Shown piece after piece: positions 17,012-25,693 of a DNA stretch of 64,000 bases. Both the position numbers and the translations under genes were made by a program. How positions within the stretch are numbered: the stretch's first letter is position 1; every line of letters begins with the position of its first letter. The stretch lies in the NCBI RefSeq assembly GCF_001677275.1, contig NZ_CP016178.1:1178001-1242000 (forward strand), given 5' to 3'. This stretch comes from Vibrio breoganii (GTDB lineage: Bacteria; Pseudomonadota; Gammaproteobacteria; Enterobacterales; Vibrionaceae). The notes beneath the pieces are model-generated. The model did not search any database, was not told the origin of the DNA, and saw only the letters and a list, made by a program, of their open reading frames with translations.

Positions 17012-17245
17012 AGAATGGTTACCTCTATTAAAGTAAAAATGCATCCATTGCTAAGGGCGCTTTAATCCTCTGTGATTAATATTGAAGTGAGAAATTCACT
17101 ACTCGCGCAATTAAATCTTTTATTATAGATATTTAAATACTACATATTTGCTAATTAAAAAAGTTAATAATTGTAACGACAAACAACCACCTCATTAATT
17201 AATAATCTCAATCAATTATTCAGTTTTAATATTAATAATTACAGT

Positions 17246-17280
17246 CAATAGGGCTAAGAAATAATATCTTAGCCCTATTG
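17246..17280 (-). terminator. Hairpin downstream of the porin gene
   Basis: CAATAGGGCTAAG, 9 bases, CTTAGCCCTATTG: a perfect 13-bp stem 16 bp after the porin stop. The T-tract is weak, but the position and stem strength suggest a terminator. The remaining ~200 bp up to the LacI start are very AT-rich without a clear motif. Confidence 0.6.
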
Positions 17281-17295
17281 TTAAACAGTGGCTAT

Positions 17296-18603
17296 TTACC
17301 ACCAAGCTTCAAACATTGCGCCAACAGTTAAAGTGTCTTCATCTCTAACGTAGGTTGGATCGCTGTGGTTAATTGTGTACTCGTTATCAGAGTTACCCAC
17401 AGTCGCGTAGAAGCGAAGCATTGGTCGCGCCGTGCCCATATCGCCAAATGAGATATTCTGCGACAGAGTCGTCTTCCAAGATGAGTTCGTGGCATCAATA
17501 TCGTCAAACTCTACGACACTGTAACCCATCTCTAACCATGTAGAGTGGACATCATTCCAGGCATAGGTCGGGCGTACAATGAAGTTAGTATTTACGCGGT
17601 CTTCGACATCTTTGCCTTCCAGTGATTGGTAGGCTGCTAGGTATTCAACACCCCACTGGTCGTTAAATGAGTAACTACCATCAAAGCTAAACAACAGCGC
17701 TGTTTGGTCTTCGGCTAGATCAAAAACACTATCAAGGGCGTTGTTCGAGTAACGCACAATAAAGTTTTGGTCATACATTCCCAGCTGGCCAACAAGTTGG
17801 TAAGCACTGCTAGCAGCATCTACGCTACTTCCTGTTTTTTCAGAAATATTGGTCAAATCATCCTTCGATGTAAAACCATAGTTAGCGTAGAAACTAAAAT
17901 CAGCTTCACCCAAAGAGATACCGTGCAACTTAGAGGTCACCGCATAGCGGCCGTTGTCTTCAACTGAAGCACCATCAACTTGGCCAACCACAGACATATC
18001 AAAGCTCACGCCGCCTAGGTCAAGGTTATAGAAACCACCACCTTGACCATCGTGCATCATCCAAAAGTAATCGTTTAGGTCTGTTGCAGGTCGTTGGTGG
18101 AAGTCACGTCCAGCCCAGATATAGAGATCCTGTTGAGACTCAAACAGATTAGTAACACCGGCATAGAACTTTTTAAGGCCTACCGCATCGCCATCAGCAT
18201 CACCTTGCCAGTGTTCAAGCATGACCTGTACATCCCAGATCGCCCCACCATCACTTTCAAAGAATTTACCAAACTGGAACTCTCCACCATTGCCTTCGTT
18301 ACCTAGACGACCTGTCGAGTTACCTGTGAGTGCGCCATCAGTGGTAACTCGCCCCGCATCATCTGCAGCATATTGCATGCCGTAACGAGCATAACCTGTA
18401 AAGACTACGCCATCAGGAACATCGCTTTTGGAAGAAAGTACGAGTGGTTGTTGATCATCTGCATAGCTAGAAGTTTGTTGTTTGGATTCTAGCTCCGCCA
18501 AACGTTGTTTTAGTTCTTCCAGTTCAGTGTCCGCAAAAGAAGGTGCTGCGACCAAAGTGGCTGCAACAGCTAAAGATACAGGTAAAAGATTAAATTGTTT
18601 CAT
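17296..18603 (-). CDS. LamB-type carbohydrate porin
   Basis: The 435-residue outer-membrane protein has a signal peptide (cut after PSFA), a short coiled-coil segment ELEELKQRLAELESKQQ as in ScrY-type porins, and then a maltoporin-like beta-barrel with DGVVFTGYARYGMQY, WAGRDFHQRPATDLNDYFWMMHDGQGGG and a C-terminal aromatic residue. Such trimeric porins pass oligosaccharides. The neighbours (LacI regulator, PL6 lyase) suggest uronate or other polysaccharide fragments as substrate, which is inference. Confidence 0.88.
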   Translation of the reverse strand: MKQFNLLPVSLAVAATLVAAPSFADTELEELKQRLAELESKQQTSSYADDQQPLVLSSKSDVPDGVVFTGYARYGMQYAADDAGRVTTDGALTGNSTGRLGNEGNGGEFQFGKFFESDGGAIWDVQVMLEHWQGDADGDAVGLKKFYAGVTNLFESQQDLYIWAGRDFHQRPATDLNDYFWMMHDGQGGGFYNLDLGGVSFDMSVVGQVDGASVEDNGRYAVTSKLHGISLGEADFSFYANYGFTSKDDLTNISEKTGSSVDAASSAYQLVGQLGMYDQNFIVRYSNNALDSVFDLAEDQTALLFSFDGSYSFNDQWGVEYLAAYQSLEGKDVEDRVNTNFIVRPTYAWNDVHSTWLEMGYSVVEFDDIDATNSSWKTTLSQNISFGDMGTARPMLRFYATVGNSDNEYTINHSDPTYVRDEDTLTVGAMFEAWW

Positions 18604-18837
18604 TATTATTATTTCCCAATTTTTGAATGTGTTTTAGGACGGGAAAATTATATGGAATGAAACACGCGAAAATATTGAAGGCCTTCACAGCTCATTTCCG
18701 ATTAATAAAGCCGAAAAAATAAAAAGAGCCTCACCCTAGGCTTACTAGGTGTTTAGCCATAAAAAGACAGAGGTAAAGCCTTATTTATAAGTTCACAACA
18801 AGACCTGCATCACCTTTTTATGTAACAGATAAACTTT

Positions 18838-18886
18838 ATTTGCATCGCAAATTATGAAAGAAGTGATACTCATGAAACGTTTCATG
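18838..18886. promoter_or_regulatory. LacI-type operator plus adjacent palindrome in a divergent spacer
   Basis: CATGAAACGTTTCATG at 18871-18886 is a perfect 16-bp palindrome with the central CG typical of LacI/GalR-family operators. Twenty bases to its left, ATTTGCATCGCAAAT (18838-18852) is another perfect inverted repeat with a 3-bp centre. They sit in the 393-bp spacer between the porin start (18603) and the VanX-like start (18997). The rest of that spacer shows no other clear signal. Confidence 0.7.
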
Positions 18887-18996
18887 GGACTTAAAGGGCT
18901 CGACCACTCTTTTACTCGACTATCATGTTGCAGCCATAGCACGAGATTTCCCCTAAGCCTCTAAGCACGTTGTGATGACCACAAACTTTTTGTTGC

Positions 18997-19722
18997 ATGA
19001 ACATTTCCCAAAACCTATCATTCATCGCTTTTTTCACTTCTATCAGTAGGATATTTACATTGGATAACATCAACTTACTGCACCCTAGCGTTCAGAAAAT
19101 GGCTGTCATTGAAAACAATGAGCCAATGATCTCAATAGCACTGCAGGGGGCTAAGTTGGTTTTAGACCATGATGTAGAACTGGGATATGCGAACGAATTT
19201 ATAGCGCGAAAAAGCGTAGTGGATAGATTAAAGCAAGCGTCACTTCTTCTTCCCGAAGGGCTCTATCTATTGGTAAAAGAGACCCATAGACCTAAGTCAT
19301 TCCAGTCTTTTATTTATAATCGAAGACTAATTAAACTGTTCTGCCTGCAAGAACATAAGAACCTTTCATCTGCTCAGGTTCATAAGCTTACGTCTGAATA
19401 TATAGCACCACCTAATGTCGCCGGTCATCCAACAGGTGGAGCCGTTGACGTGTCATTGATAGACAAAAATGGAGCTGAGATTGACCTTGGTTGCAAGTAC
19501 GATGAGGATCCAACCGCATCTAGTGGCAAGTGTTACTCCTTCTTCGATGACCTACCACCGAATGTTCTAAAGAATCGAGAGATTCTATTTGGATGCATGG
19601 AGTCGGTGGGCTTTGTTAATTACCCATTTGAATGGTGGCACTGGTCTTATGGAGACAAGTACTGGGCCGCTATGAGTGAAGCACCACACGCTCTATTCTC
19701 TGCTGTAGATTTTGAGACATAG
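18997..19722 (+). CDS. VanX/DdpX-type D-alanyl-D-alanine dipeptidase (M15D)
   Basis: The 241-residue protein has the zinc and catalytic residues of the family: Arg98 (ETHRP), His144 and Asp151 (GHPTGGAVDVSL), Glu212 and His215 (EWWHWSYGD). Enzymes of this kind hydrolyse D-Ala-D-Ala or related dipeptides. The first ~20 residues are mildly hydrophobic; a TTG start at 19060 preceded by AGTAGGA is an alternative and would give a cytoplasmic protein as in VanX. It is divergent from the porin gene and may share the LacI operator, which would be unusual for a peptidase. Confidence 0.85.
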   Translation: MNISQNLSFIAFFTSISRIFTLDNINLLHPSVQKMAVIENNEPMISIALQGAKLVLDHDVELGYANEFIARKSVVDRLKQASLLLPEGLYLLVKETHRPKSFQSFIYNRRLIKLFCLQEHKNLSSAQVHKLTSEYIAPPNVAGHPTGGAVDVSLIDKNGAEIDLGCKYDEDPTASSGKCYSFFDDLPPNVLKNREILFGCMESVGFVNYPFEWWHWSYGDKYWAAMSEAPHALFSAVDFET

Positions 19723-20124
19723 GCAGTATATTGATATTGTTCGCCCAAGCGCCTTTGCAAAAACACTCTGAACAAAGTGCGCTTCTCTTGGGAAGCACAG
19801 CACCTCTACCTCTAATACAAAATAGAAGCCTAACTTTTGAGTGTCAGGGGCAATAGTAAAGCCTAATTCGACTTGCTGATCATCAATGAAATGAACCGCT
19901 AAATTATCGTTATGCTGCCAAATGATACCTCAGCTCTATATCAAACTATCTTCAATAGTCTAGATCTGCCGAAAACCAGTTCTGCGGAACCTAACATGTA
20001 AATTGAAGGTTTGCCTGTAGCTAGGAATTTCATTGGCATTGCAACCATCGAGCTTCATGTTGCAGATAAACGGTTAGCGTAGTGTTCTAAATCCGTAGCG
20101 AACGCCAAATTCTAGACATACAAA
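19723..20124. other. Long spacer with a decayed-looking minus-strand reading frame
   Basis: On the minus strand, about 19736-19930 can be read without stops as GIIWQHNDNLAVHF and onward for ~65 residues, with protein-like composition, but there is no start, no stop near the end, and no family that I recognise. It may be a gene remnant. The rest holds no ORF or motif I can support. Confidence 0.3.
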
Positions 20125-20174
20125 AAGGCGTGTCATTCACTTTGTACCTTCGTAAAAAGTGAATGACACGCCTT
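20125..20174 (-). terminator. Strong terminator of the PL6 lyase gene
   Basis: AAGGCGTGTCATTCACTTT and its exact complement form a 19-bp stem over a 12-base loop, 19 bp past the stop; on the minus strand it ends in TTTTTG. Confidence 0.9.
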
Positions 20175-20192
20175 AGACTTTAGATAGTTTTA

Positions 20193-21761
20193 CTATTTGA
20201 ATACGATTGAAGAACCAACCATATCTTCGGTTAGCACCGTTAGGTTAGTTGCACCCACTGTACCTACCGCTTTGATCAAGCCTTGCTCGTCTCTTTCCAT
20301 CGCTGGCGCTTCCGTTGAGATCCCTGCAGGAAGTGGCTCAAGCCCGTCAACCTGACCGTAGAAGATATTGTTCACATATTCAGAGCCAACCATTTGGAAT
20401 TTCTCGCCTTCAAATTGTCTGAACGCGTTGGTACCTTCGTTTGCAGCGATAGATAAGTTGTTTTCAAATAATGTATCAACAGCTGGGAAGATAGTCTCTA
20501 CACGAGCATCGTCAGTTAGGCTTACGCGGTGAATCGCATTACTAGCAAAGATGCCTTGAGTGTTATTCACTAAAGTATTGTTCTTAACAACGATATCTTT
20601 AGGCGTCCACTGCTTTTGTAGCGTTTTACCGTCTGTAGAGTCCTTGCTTAGTACTTCACCTTTAGATACATCGATGATACCGGTATTAAGAACAAGCGCA
20701 CCTCGGTATGTACCTTTGCCTAACGTTCCTTCGATGTAGTTGTTTTCAATGATATGGTTTTCATCATAGATTCGAATACCGCCAGAGTTTGGTGTATCGC
20801 CAGGCAAGATAACGTTGTTTGTTACGACGTTATTGTGGCCATGTCTTAGAGAGATCATTGAAGTACTGTTTTTGATGGTATTTCCATCAAATGTAATGCC
20901 ACTCGCTTTAACTGAGATTAACTCGATTTCGCCAGAGCCATTTTTGCCTACATAACCACTAATGTTGTCAAAGTAGTTGTTTCTTACGATGCTTTGAGAA
21001 TCAAACAGAGAGTTGTGACTATCACCTACTCGGATTGCTTGACGATCGTTACGGTTTGTTCTCACCATCTTAGGGTCAGAGTTTTCGATCAGTTCGATAT
21101 CCAAAGCAGTTAAGTCTTTGAAGATGTTACCTTCAATCAATGTCTTTTCTAGCTTGTCTGAAGTTGCAACCACAAGCATAGCGCCACGCTTGTACTTACC
21201 TTCAAAGGTATTGTTGGTGATCTTGTTGTTCTCGCCGCCAACAGTTACCCATCGGATGTTAGGGTATTTGCCTTTCTCGTCTGCAACGTATTCATAGTCA
21301 TTGAACTTGTAGATCACAGAGTTGTTTAGCGTATTGTTTTTACCGAAGATCCCAAATACACCCATAATGTTTGCACCATGGCTTTCTGTATTTAGTGTCG
21401 CGCCACCGTCAGTGAATACCAAGCTTTCAATTAGGTTGTTGTTACCCTTGATCACAAATTGAGTCGAACCATTAAAAATAACAGAACCTGGCTTTTCAGC
21501 TTTAATGGTTACGTTATTCGCAGTTAGCGTAACACTACCTAGGTCTTTATAACGACCTTCTTTGATGCTGATTACGTCGCCATCTTGAGCGTTAAGAATG
21601 CTTTCTCGTAGCTCTAAAACCTCTTGCATAGAAGCCATAGCAACGCCTTGGTCTACCATGATGAATGTAGACTGAGTAACTGGCACTGTACTTCCCTGAT
21701 TTGAAGTACAACCCGCTAATAGTAGTGAACCTGCGATTAATAGAATTGGTGACTTTTTCAT
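20193..21761 (-). CDS. Polysaccharide lyase family 6 (alginate lyase) lipoprotein
   Basis: The ~522-residue protein starts at MKKSPILL (AAGAGATA upstream), with a lipoprotein signal and the lipobox LAGC, Cys18. It is therefore probably anchored in the outer membrane or periplasm. The rest is a right-handed parallel beta-helix with many NN turns (GNNNLIESLVF, ENNKITNNTF, GHNNVVTNNV). Sequence features of PL6 are present: KYKRGAML, GSGEIELISVKASGITFDGN and SLRHGHNN. Family PL6 includes alginate lyases and chondroitinase B; alginate is the likely substrate in a marine Vibrio. It is monocistronic with its own terminator. Confidence 0.88.
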   Translation of the reverse strand: MKKSPILLIAGSLLLAGCTSNQGSTVPVTQSTFIMVDQGVAMASMQEVLELRESILNAQDGDVISIKEGRYKDLGSVTLTANNVTIKAEKPGSVIFNGSTQFVIKGNNNLIESLVFTDGGATLNTESHGANIMGVFGIFGKNNTLNNSVIYKFNDYEYVADEKGKYPNIRWVTVGGENNKITNNTFEGKYKRGAMLVVATSDKLEKTLIEGNIFKDLTALDIELIENSDPKMVRTNRNDRQAIRVGDSHNSLFDSQSIVRNNYFDNISGYVGKNGSGEIELISVKASGITFDGNTIKNSTSMISLRHGHNNVVTNNVILPGDTPNSGGIRIYDENHIIENNYIEGTLGKGTYRGALVLNTGIIDVSKGEVLSKDSTDGKTLQKQWTPKDIVVKNNTLVNNTQGIFASNAIHRVSLTDDARVETIFPAVDTLFENNLSIAANEGTNAFRQFEGEKFQMVGSEYVNNIFYGQVDGLEPLPAGISTEAPAMERDEQGLIKAVGTVGATNLTVLTEDMVGSSIVFK

Positions 21762-22296
21762 AAGTATCTCTTTATAAGGTGTTTCCGTTGAGCGCGAGAT
21801 TAGCAACATGTTGCATCTATAGAAACTCTCTTTTGCCCAGAAATGTCTACTTACACCAACCTAATTTATCATTTTGTGGACACCTTCAAATAATTTAATA
21901 ATACAAATGAACCTCAGGCAACATAGGCTTGTAAAAAGCAAAAGTTCCAGTTAGTAAAGCCAGTTATGCAGTGGCAAGCCGTGTAGTACGAAAGCAGAAC
22001 AAAATACATGTAAGCATATGATTTGGCTGACTTTAACCATCGGAAAATCCGACTATTACAACTTAAAATAGAATCAATTTTCACGCTCTAAGGCATACCG
22101 TGAATAATATTAACACCCCACGAAACCATTATAATTGTAATATTTTATTTCAAAGATTAAGTATTTTCAGTATAGGCAGGATAGAAGCGCTAATTGGTAG
22201 TATTTTGCGCATTAATGCGTCTATTGTGGCAATCGTGGCATGCACAGTGTCTGTTTTTCTCCCTTGCTTAAACAATCTCACGGCAAGAGCATTTGG
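21762..22296. other. 535-bp spacer between the PL6 gene and a LysR gene
   Basis: GCAACATGTTGC at 21803-21814 is a perfect 12-bp palindrome 41 bp upstream of the PL6 start, a possible operator. A plus-strand frame at 22100-22300 (66 codons, GTG start) encodes one hydrophobic segment; it could be a fragment or chance. I see nothing else. Confidence 0.4.
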
Positions 22297-23235
22297 CTAA
22301 ACATCATCCCAGTAGCATTTGTCTTTATCGTTTGTGCTACTGAATTTCTCCGCTAAAAAATCAATCACCACCCTCACCTTTGCAGCAAGATTATCGGTCT
22401 CAAGATAGAGAGCACCAATCACTTGCTGCTCCAAACTGGTCGATACTTGATAGTTTTCCATCACAGGTACTAGTTTGCCACTCTTTAGCTCTTTACCAAT
22501 CAACCAAGTGGGAAAGACCACAATACCACTGCCGTCCACCGCGTTGGTCACTAAGGTTTCCGCGTTATTGCCGTAAAGTGAGCCTGTAACCTCATACGGC
22601 TCTAATTTATCCTTACCGATAAACCAGCGCTGCAAGCCATTGGTCCCCTTAAACACTAAGCAGTTATGCTGTTTGAGCTCTTCGGGTGTGCTTGGTACGC
22701 CATAAGACTTTAGATAACTGGAACTTGCCGCCATCACATAACATTGCTTTGCAAAACGTTTCATTCTCAGTGAGGAGTCTTGGGGCACACCGATTCGGAT
22801 CATCAGATCAATCGCCTCGGCGGCGGGATCTACAAAGGCATCGGTCTGCTGGATTTCAACCTTGAGAAGTGGATAACGTTCGAGTAATTCCGTGAGGTAT
22901 GGCGCTATATGAAGGCGTCCGAAGGCAACTGGAGCACTTATCTTTACTGTGCCGCGAGGGGTATTTGCGCGCTGTTCAATATGTTCAACGACACGTTCAT
23001 ATTGGTTAATGATTTCGGCACAGTGCTTATGAAACGCGATGCCTTCATCGGTCAGTGATATGGAGCGAGTATGGCGGTGCAATAACTTGGTTCCGACTTT
23101 CTCTTCTAGATGCGCCATTTTACGAGACACCGAAGATGGCGTCATATCTTGCCGACGTGCCACTTCAGAAAAATTGCCAAACTGGGTGGTCATCAAAAAC
23201 AATTTTATTTCCAATAAAGACACATCGTAATTCAC
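22297..23235 (-). CDS. LysR-family transcriptional regulator (CrgA/AaeR-like)
   Basis: The 312-residue protein has the DNA-binding domain FLMTTQFGNFSEVARRQDMTPSSVSRKMAHLEEKVGTKLL and an effector domain beginning GTVKISAPVAFGRLHIAPYL, the subgroup pattern of CrgA-like regulators. The GTG at 23235 is chosen because TAGGAG lies seven bases upstream; an in-frame TTG at 23262 is less likely. It follows the HapK-type operon on the same strand, separated by a terminator, and may regulate it. Confidence 0.88.
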   Translation of the reverse strand: MNYDVSLLEIKLFLMTTQFGNFSEVARRQDMTPSSVSRKMAHLEEKVGTKLLHRHTRSISLTDEGIAFHKHCAEIINQYERVVEHIEQRANTPRGTVKISAPVAFGRLHIAPYLTELLERYPLLKVEIQQTDAFVDPAAEAIDLMIRIGVPQDSSLRMKRFAKQCYVMAASSSYLKSYGVPSTPEELKQHNCLVFKGTNGLQRWFIGKDKLEPYEVTGSLYGNNAETLVTNAVDGSGIVVFPTWLIGKELKSGKLVPVMENYQVSTSLEQQVIGALYLETDNLAAKVRVVIDFLAEKFSSTNDKDKCYWDDV

Positions 23236-23285
23236 AAAATTTCTCCTACCAGCGATAAACAAAGATTAAGTTCTAAACACAAAAA

Positions 23286-23312
23286 AAGGCAAGCTAATAC
23301 TTAGCTTGCCTT
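23286..23312 (-). terminator. Terminator of the CMD-VOC-DMT-HapK operon
   Basis: AAGGCAAGCTAA, TAC, TTAGCTTGCCTT: 12-bp perfect stem followed on the minus strand by TTTTT, 13 bp past the stop. Confidence 0.88.
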
Positions 23313-23324
23313 AACCTTTATCTA

Positions 23325-23648
23325 TTATGCAGCGAGAATATTCTCGGCAACGATAAAGTGAGCATCCTCAGCGAAAGACTGAAACTGGTCGACAATCTTT
23401 TGCATTTCTTCGGTTTGGATATCACTCAGAAATGCGTCCTCAGATTCAATATGTATTACCTCAAAGTAATCCCATGGTGAGGGTTTATCTTGGCCAAACA
23501 TGCTGATCCCTTTGAATACTTCGAACGATGACACGCTGCTGAGCTTGTTTACCGTGGGTAAATCGGACTCTTTGGCCCATTGCAGATACTGTGTTTCGTC
23601 TGTTGCCGCTTTTAGGTTAAAAAATACGATCAGTGTTTTAGCTGACAT
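23325..23648 (-). CDS. HapK-like (REDY family) small protein
   Basis: The 107-residue protein (LIVFFNLKAATDETQYLQWAKESDLPTVNKLSSVSSFEVFKG) matches what I know as the REDY-like HapK family, a ferredoxin-like alpha/beta barrel named after a gene in prodigiosin-type clusters. No enzyme activity is established. Its start overlaps the end of the upstream transporter gene by 11 bp, so it is translationally coupled and the last gene of a five-gene operon. Homology to dimeric alpha-beta-barrel monooxygenase-like folds is possible. Confidence 0.65.
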   Translation of the reverse strand: MSAKTLIVFFNLKAATDETQYLQWAKESDLPTVNKLSSVSSFEVFKGISMFGQDKPSPWDYFEVIHIESEDAFLSDIQTEEMQKIVDQFQSFAEDAHFIVAENILAA

Positions 23649-24144
23649 GCAGTGTTTCCTTGATAATTGTTGGCTTTGCTACAGGTGCATCCAACACAGA
23701 TTGTGTTTGTTGATTCGCTAAATAGATGCATAGCAAAGCGCATGCAATACACACCATGGCGGCAATGCGCCAGTAATTCAGTTCAATTGGAGCATTACCG
23801 AGCCAGCCCTGAGTATCGATCACCAGACTCATGATCATCTGACCCAAAATAGTCGCTACTGTTGCGATGGCAACACCAACCTTGGGTACCGCAGCAACCA
23901 TAACGATCATATAAAAGATGCCAAACAGTGCCCCTGCCAGTTGCCATTTGGGAACCGTCAACAGTGTGGCGTCATAGCTAGGTTCAAAGAAAAAGATCAA
24001 TAAACCGGTAATGACAGTACCCATACTAAATGTCAGTAGCGAGCTCTCAATCACACCCACTTTGGCGCCAAGTTGCCCATTTATCGCCGCTTGAGCGCTA
24101 AGCGCCATACCTGACGCAATCGCCAGTAAAATAATTAAGGTCAT
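23638..24144 (-). CDS. Small DMT-superfamily transporter, second of a pair (YdcZ/DUF606)
   Basis: The 168-residue protein starts MTLIILLAIASGMALSAQAAINGQLG, with five hydrophobic helices and the DUF606 segments (VPKWQLAGALFGIFYM, LGQMIMSLVID). The start at 24144 overlaps the stop of the preceding gene as ATGA; a longer open frame to 24402 runs over that gene and is not real. Two adjacent half-size DMT genes suggest a heterodimeric exporter or importer. The substrate is unknown. Confidence 0.82.
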   Translation of the reverse strand: MTLIILLAIASGMALSAQAAINGQLGAKVGVIESSLLTFSMGTVITGLLIFFFEPSYDATLLTVPKWQLAGALFGIFYMIVMVAAVPKVGVAIATVATILGQMIMSLVIDTQGWLGNAPIELNYWRIAAMVCIACALLCIYLANQQTQSVLDAPVAKPTIIKETLHVS

Positions 24145-24584
24145 TGCTGTCCCCCTAAGTAGACAAAACAAAGCGCTAGAAAAATAAACATCAAGCCAAG
24201 CACACGCAATGGGTTTGTTGCTTGCTTTGGCATAGAGAACCAACCGAAGTAATCGATGGCAAAACTCTTTGTGATTTGCCCAAACAGGACACAAACCATC
24301 GTCATCGCCACACCTAAAATGGGTGTCGATAACGTAAGAATCACCACGTACACGGGCCCCAGCAAGCCACCAACAAGCTGCCATTTTGGAATCGTATTCC
24401 AAGCCTTAAACTTTCCTTGCGGTGTGAAGTGGCGGATAATCCAAAGGAGCGCAGTACCAACACCAAAGATGCTCAATGTTGCCCATAGATGACCAACTTG
24501 CTCGCCTAGAGGGCCTAACAGGCCTGCCTCGAAAGACAGCCCCATTCCTGCAATCACGATCAGAACAATAAAGATAATGTTCAT
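24141..24584 (-). CDS. Small DMT-superfamily transporter, first of a pair (YdcZ/DUF606)
   Basis: The 147-residue protein has five predicted helices and the same family landmarks as its partner (IPKWQLVGGLLGPVYV, LFGQITKSFAIDYFGW), so the two arose by duplication. It overlaps the VOC gene by 4 bp upstream and its partner by 4 bp downstream, indicating tight translational coupling. Confidence 0.82.
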   Translation of the reverse strand: MNIIFIVLIVIAGMGLSFEAGLLGPLGEQVGHLWATLSIFGVGTALLWIIRHFTPQGKFKAWNTIPKWQLVGGLLGPVYVVILTLSTPILGVAMTMVCVLFGQITKSFAIDYFGWFSMPKQATNPLRVLGLMFIFLALCFVYLGGQQ

Positions 24585-25096
24585 CGTGGATCAAACAGCG
24601 CTACTGCTGAGTGATAAGCATAGGCTTTGCCGTTCGGATAAGAGACAAGCTCTAACTGCATCCCCCAAGGCGCCATAAAGTAGACCCAAGACTCGCCACC
24701 TGTGGGACCTTCCGTCATAGTGGTCGGCTCTCCAAGGACTTGAATACCTTGCTCTCTTAGATACGATACTGCGGCATTCATATCCTCAACATAAAAAGCG
24801 AGGTGATGACCGCCAATGTCTGCGTTATTAGGCACAGTTTTGTTGCGTTCTACCGTGTCTGCGTATTCAAAGATCTCTAAGTTGATCCCTTTGGCATTCA
24901 TCACCGCTATTTTGGTGATCTCAGCGCGTGGATTAACATTTAGGTGATCTGTCATCCAATTATCATCTGAAGCGAATGGGCCAAACTGGTACGCCAATTC
25001 AAACTCAAAGAGCTCTTGGAAAAAGGTAATCGCCTCATCTAGATTTGGAACCGTGAAGCCGATGTGGTCTGGTTTTTTTAAGCCTGGAATAGCCAT
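24581..25096 (-). CDS. VOC-family (glyoxalase/dioxygenase-like) protein
   Basis: The 171-residue protein has two beta-alpha-beta-beta-beta modules: KPDHIGFTVPNLDEAITFFQELF near the N-terminus and GGHHLAFYVEDMNAAVSYL followed by WGMQLELVSYP. Metal ligands typical of the fold are available at His11, His98 and Glu149 or nearby. It may be a lyase, isomerase or ring-cleaving enzyme acting on a small electrophile. It sits between the CMD-type gene and two transporters in one operon. Confidence 0.85.
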   Translation of the reverse strand: MAIPGLKKPDHIGFTVPNLDEAITFFQELFEFELAYQFGPFASDDNWMTDHLNVNPRAEITKIAVMNAKGINLEIFEYADTVERNKTVPNNADIGGHHLAFYVEDMNAAVSYLREQGIQVLGEPTTMTEGPTGGESWVYFMAPWGMQLELVSYPNGKAYAYHSAVALFDPR

Positions 25097-25455
25097 TAGA
25101 AATCTCCTCGTTCGTGACGAATCTTATTTAATGCACCCATAGTGGTCGCACCCTTATTGAAGCCTGTGTATGCCGATGCAAACACAATTAATTCTTCAAG
25201 CTCTGCATAGGTAGCACCTTGCTTAAGCGCCATATCAACGTGGGCTCCAAATGGATTACCTTCCCCCGTTACACTCAACGCCATTTGGTCAATGACGATG
25301 GTGATTAGTGCTTTAGTTTTCTGGTCAATTAAAGGCATGCCCCATGCTTCTCCAGCAACGCGCACTGTCATATCGCCCCATACTGGATTGATTGATTTAA
25401 GGCCATCAATCAGTGCTTGGTCATCCAGCACTGCATTTTCATATTTCTTAGTCAT
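25096..25455 (-). CDS. Carboxymuconolactone decarboxylase (CMD) family protein
   Basis: The 119-residue protein starts MTKKYENAVL and contains the CMD core DQKTKALITIVIDQMALSVTGEGNPFGAHVDMALKQGATYAELEELIVFASAYTG in separate helices. The CxxC pair of AhpD-type members is absent, favouring a decarboxylase-like or oxidoreductase-like member. The longer open frame to 25569 has no family sequence. It is first in the operon, with its stop overlapping the VOC start as TAATG. Confidence 0.82.
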   Translation of the reverse strand: MTKKYENAVLDDQALIDGLKSINPVWGDMTVRVAGEAWGMPLIDQKTKALITIVIDQMALSVTGEGNPFGAHVDMALKQGATYAELEELIVFASAYTGFNKGATTMGALNKIRHERGDF

Positions 25456-25684
25456 ACTCGACACTCTCGTTAGTGAATCTTGTTCGCTGTAGCGGATGTC
25501 GGGCATTATAGAGAGCGAGGGGTTTTGAAAAACTAGCGGAATGGAATAAGACTTATGCAGATCTTGCACAAGTGCTTGGAAAAGGGAAAAGTGGGAATGT
25601 AACTGACTGGGATTGGAGATTAGTTATGTTGGAGGAGTACCTCACTTGTAGTTTTTTGGACATTTGCGTGTTGGATGTTTTAGT

Positions 25685-25693
25685 CATCTAGTG
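25685..25693. repeat. 9-bp target-site duplication of the IS5-family element (left; right copy 26734-26742)
   Basis: CATCTAGTG occurs directly at both ends of the element. Nine base pairs is the duplication size of the IS903 group of IS5. Confidence 0.93.

Noticed and set aside
22100..22300. Plus-strand 66-codon ORF with a hydrophobic segment
   Set aside because: GTG start with weak ribosome-binding site, no recognised family, overlaps the end of the LysR gene; kept only as a note in the spacer entry.
24145..24402. N-terminal extension of the second DMT gene
   Set aside because: The frame runs through the first DMT gene out of frame; the ATGA overlap start at 24144 fits the family.
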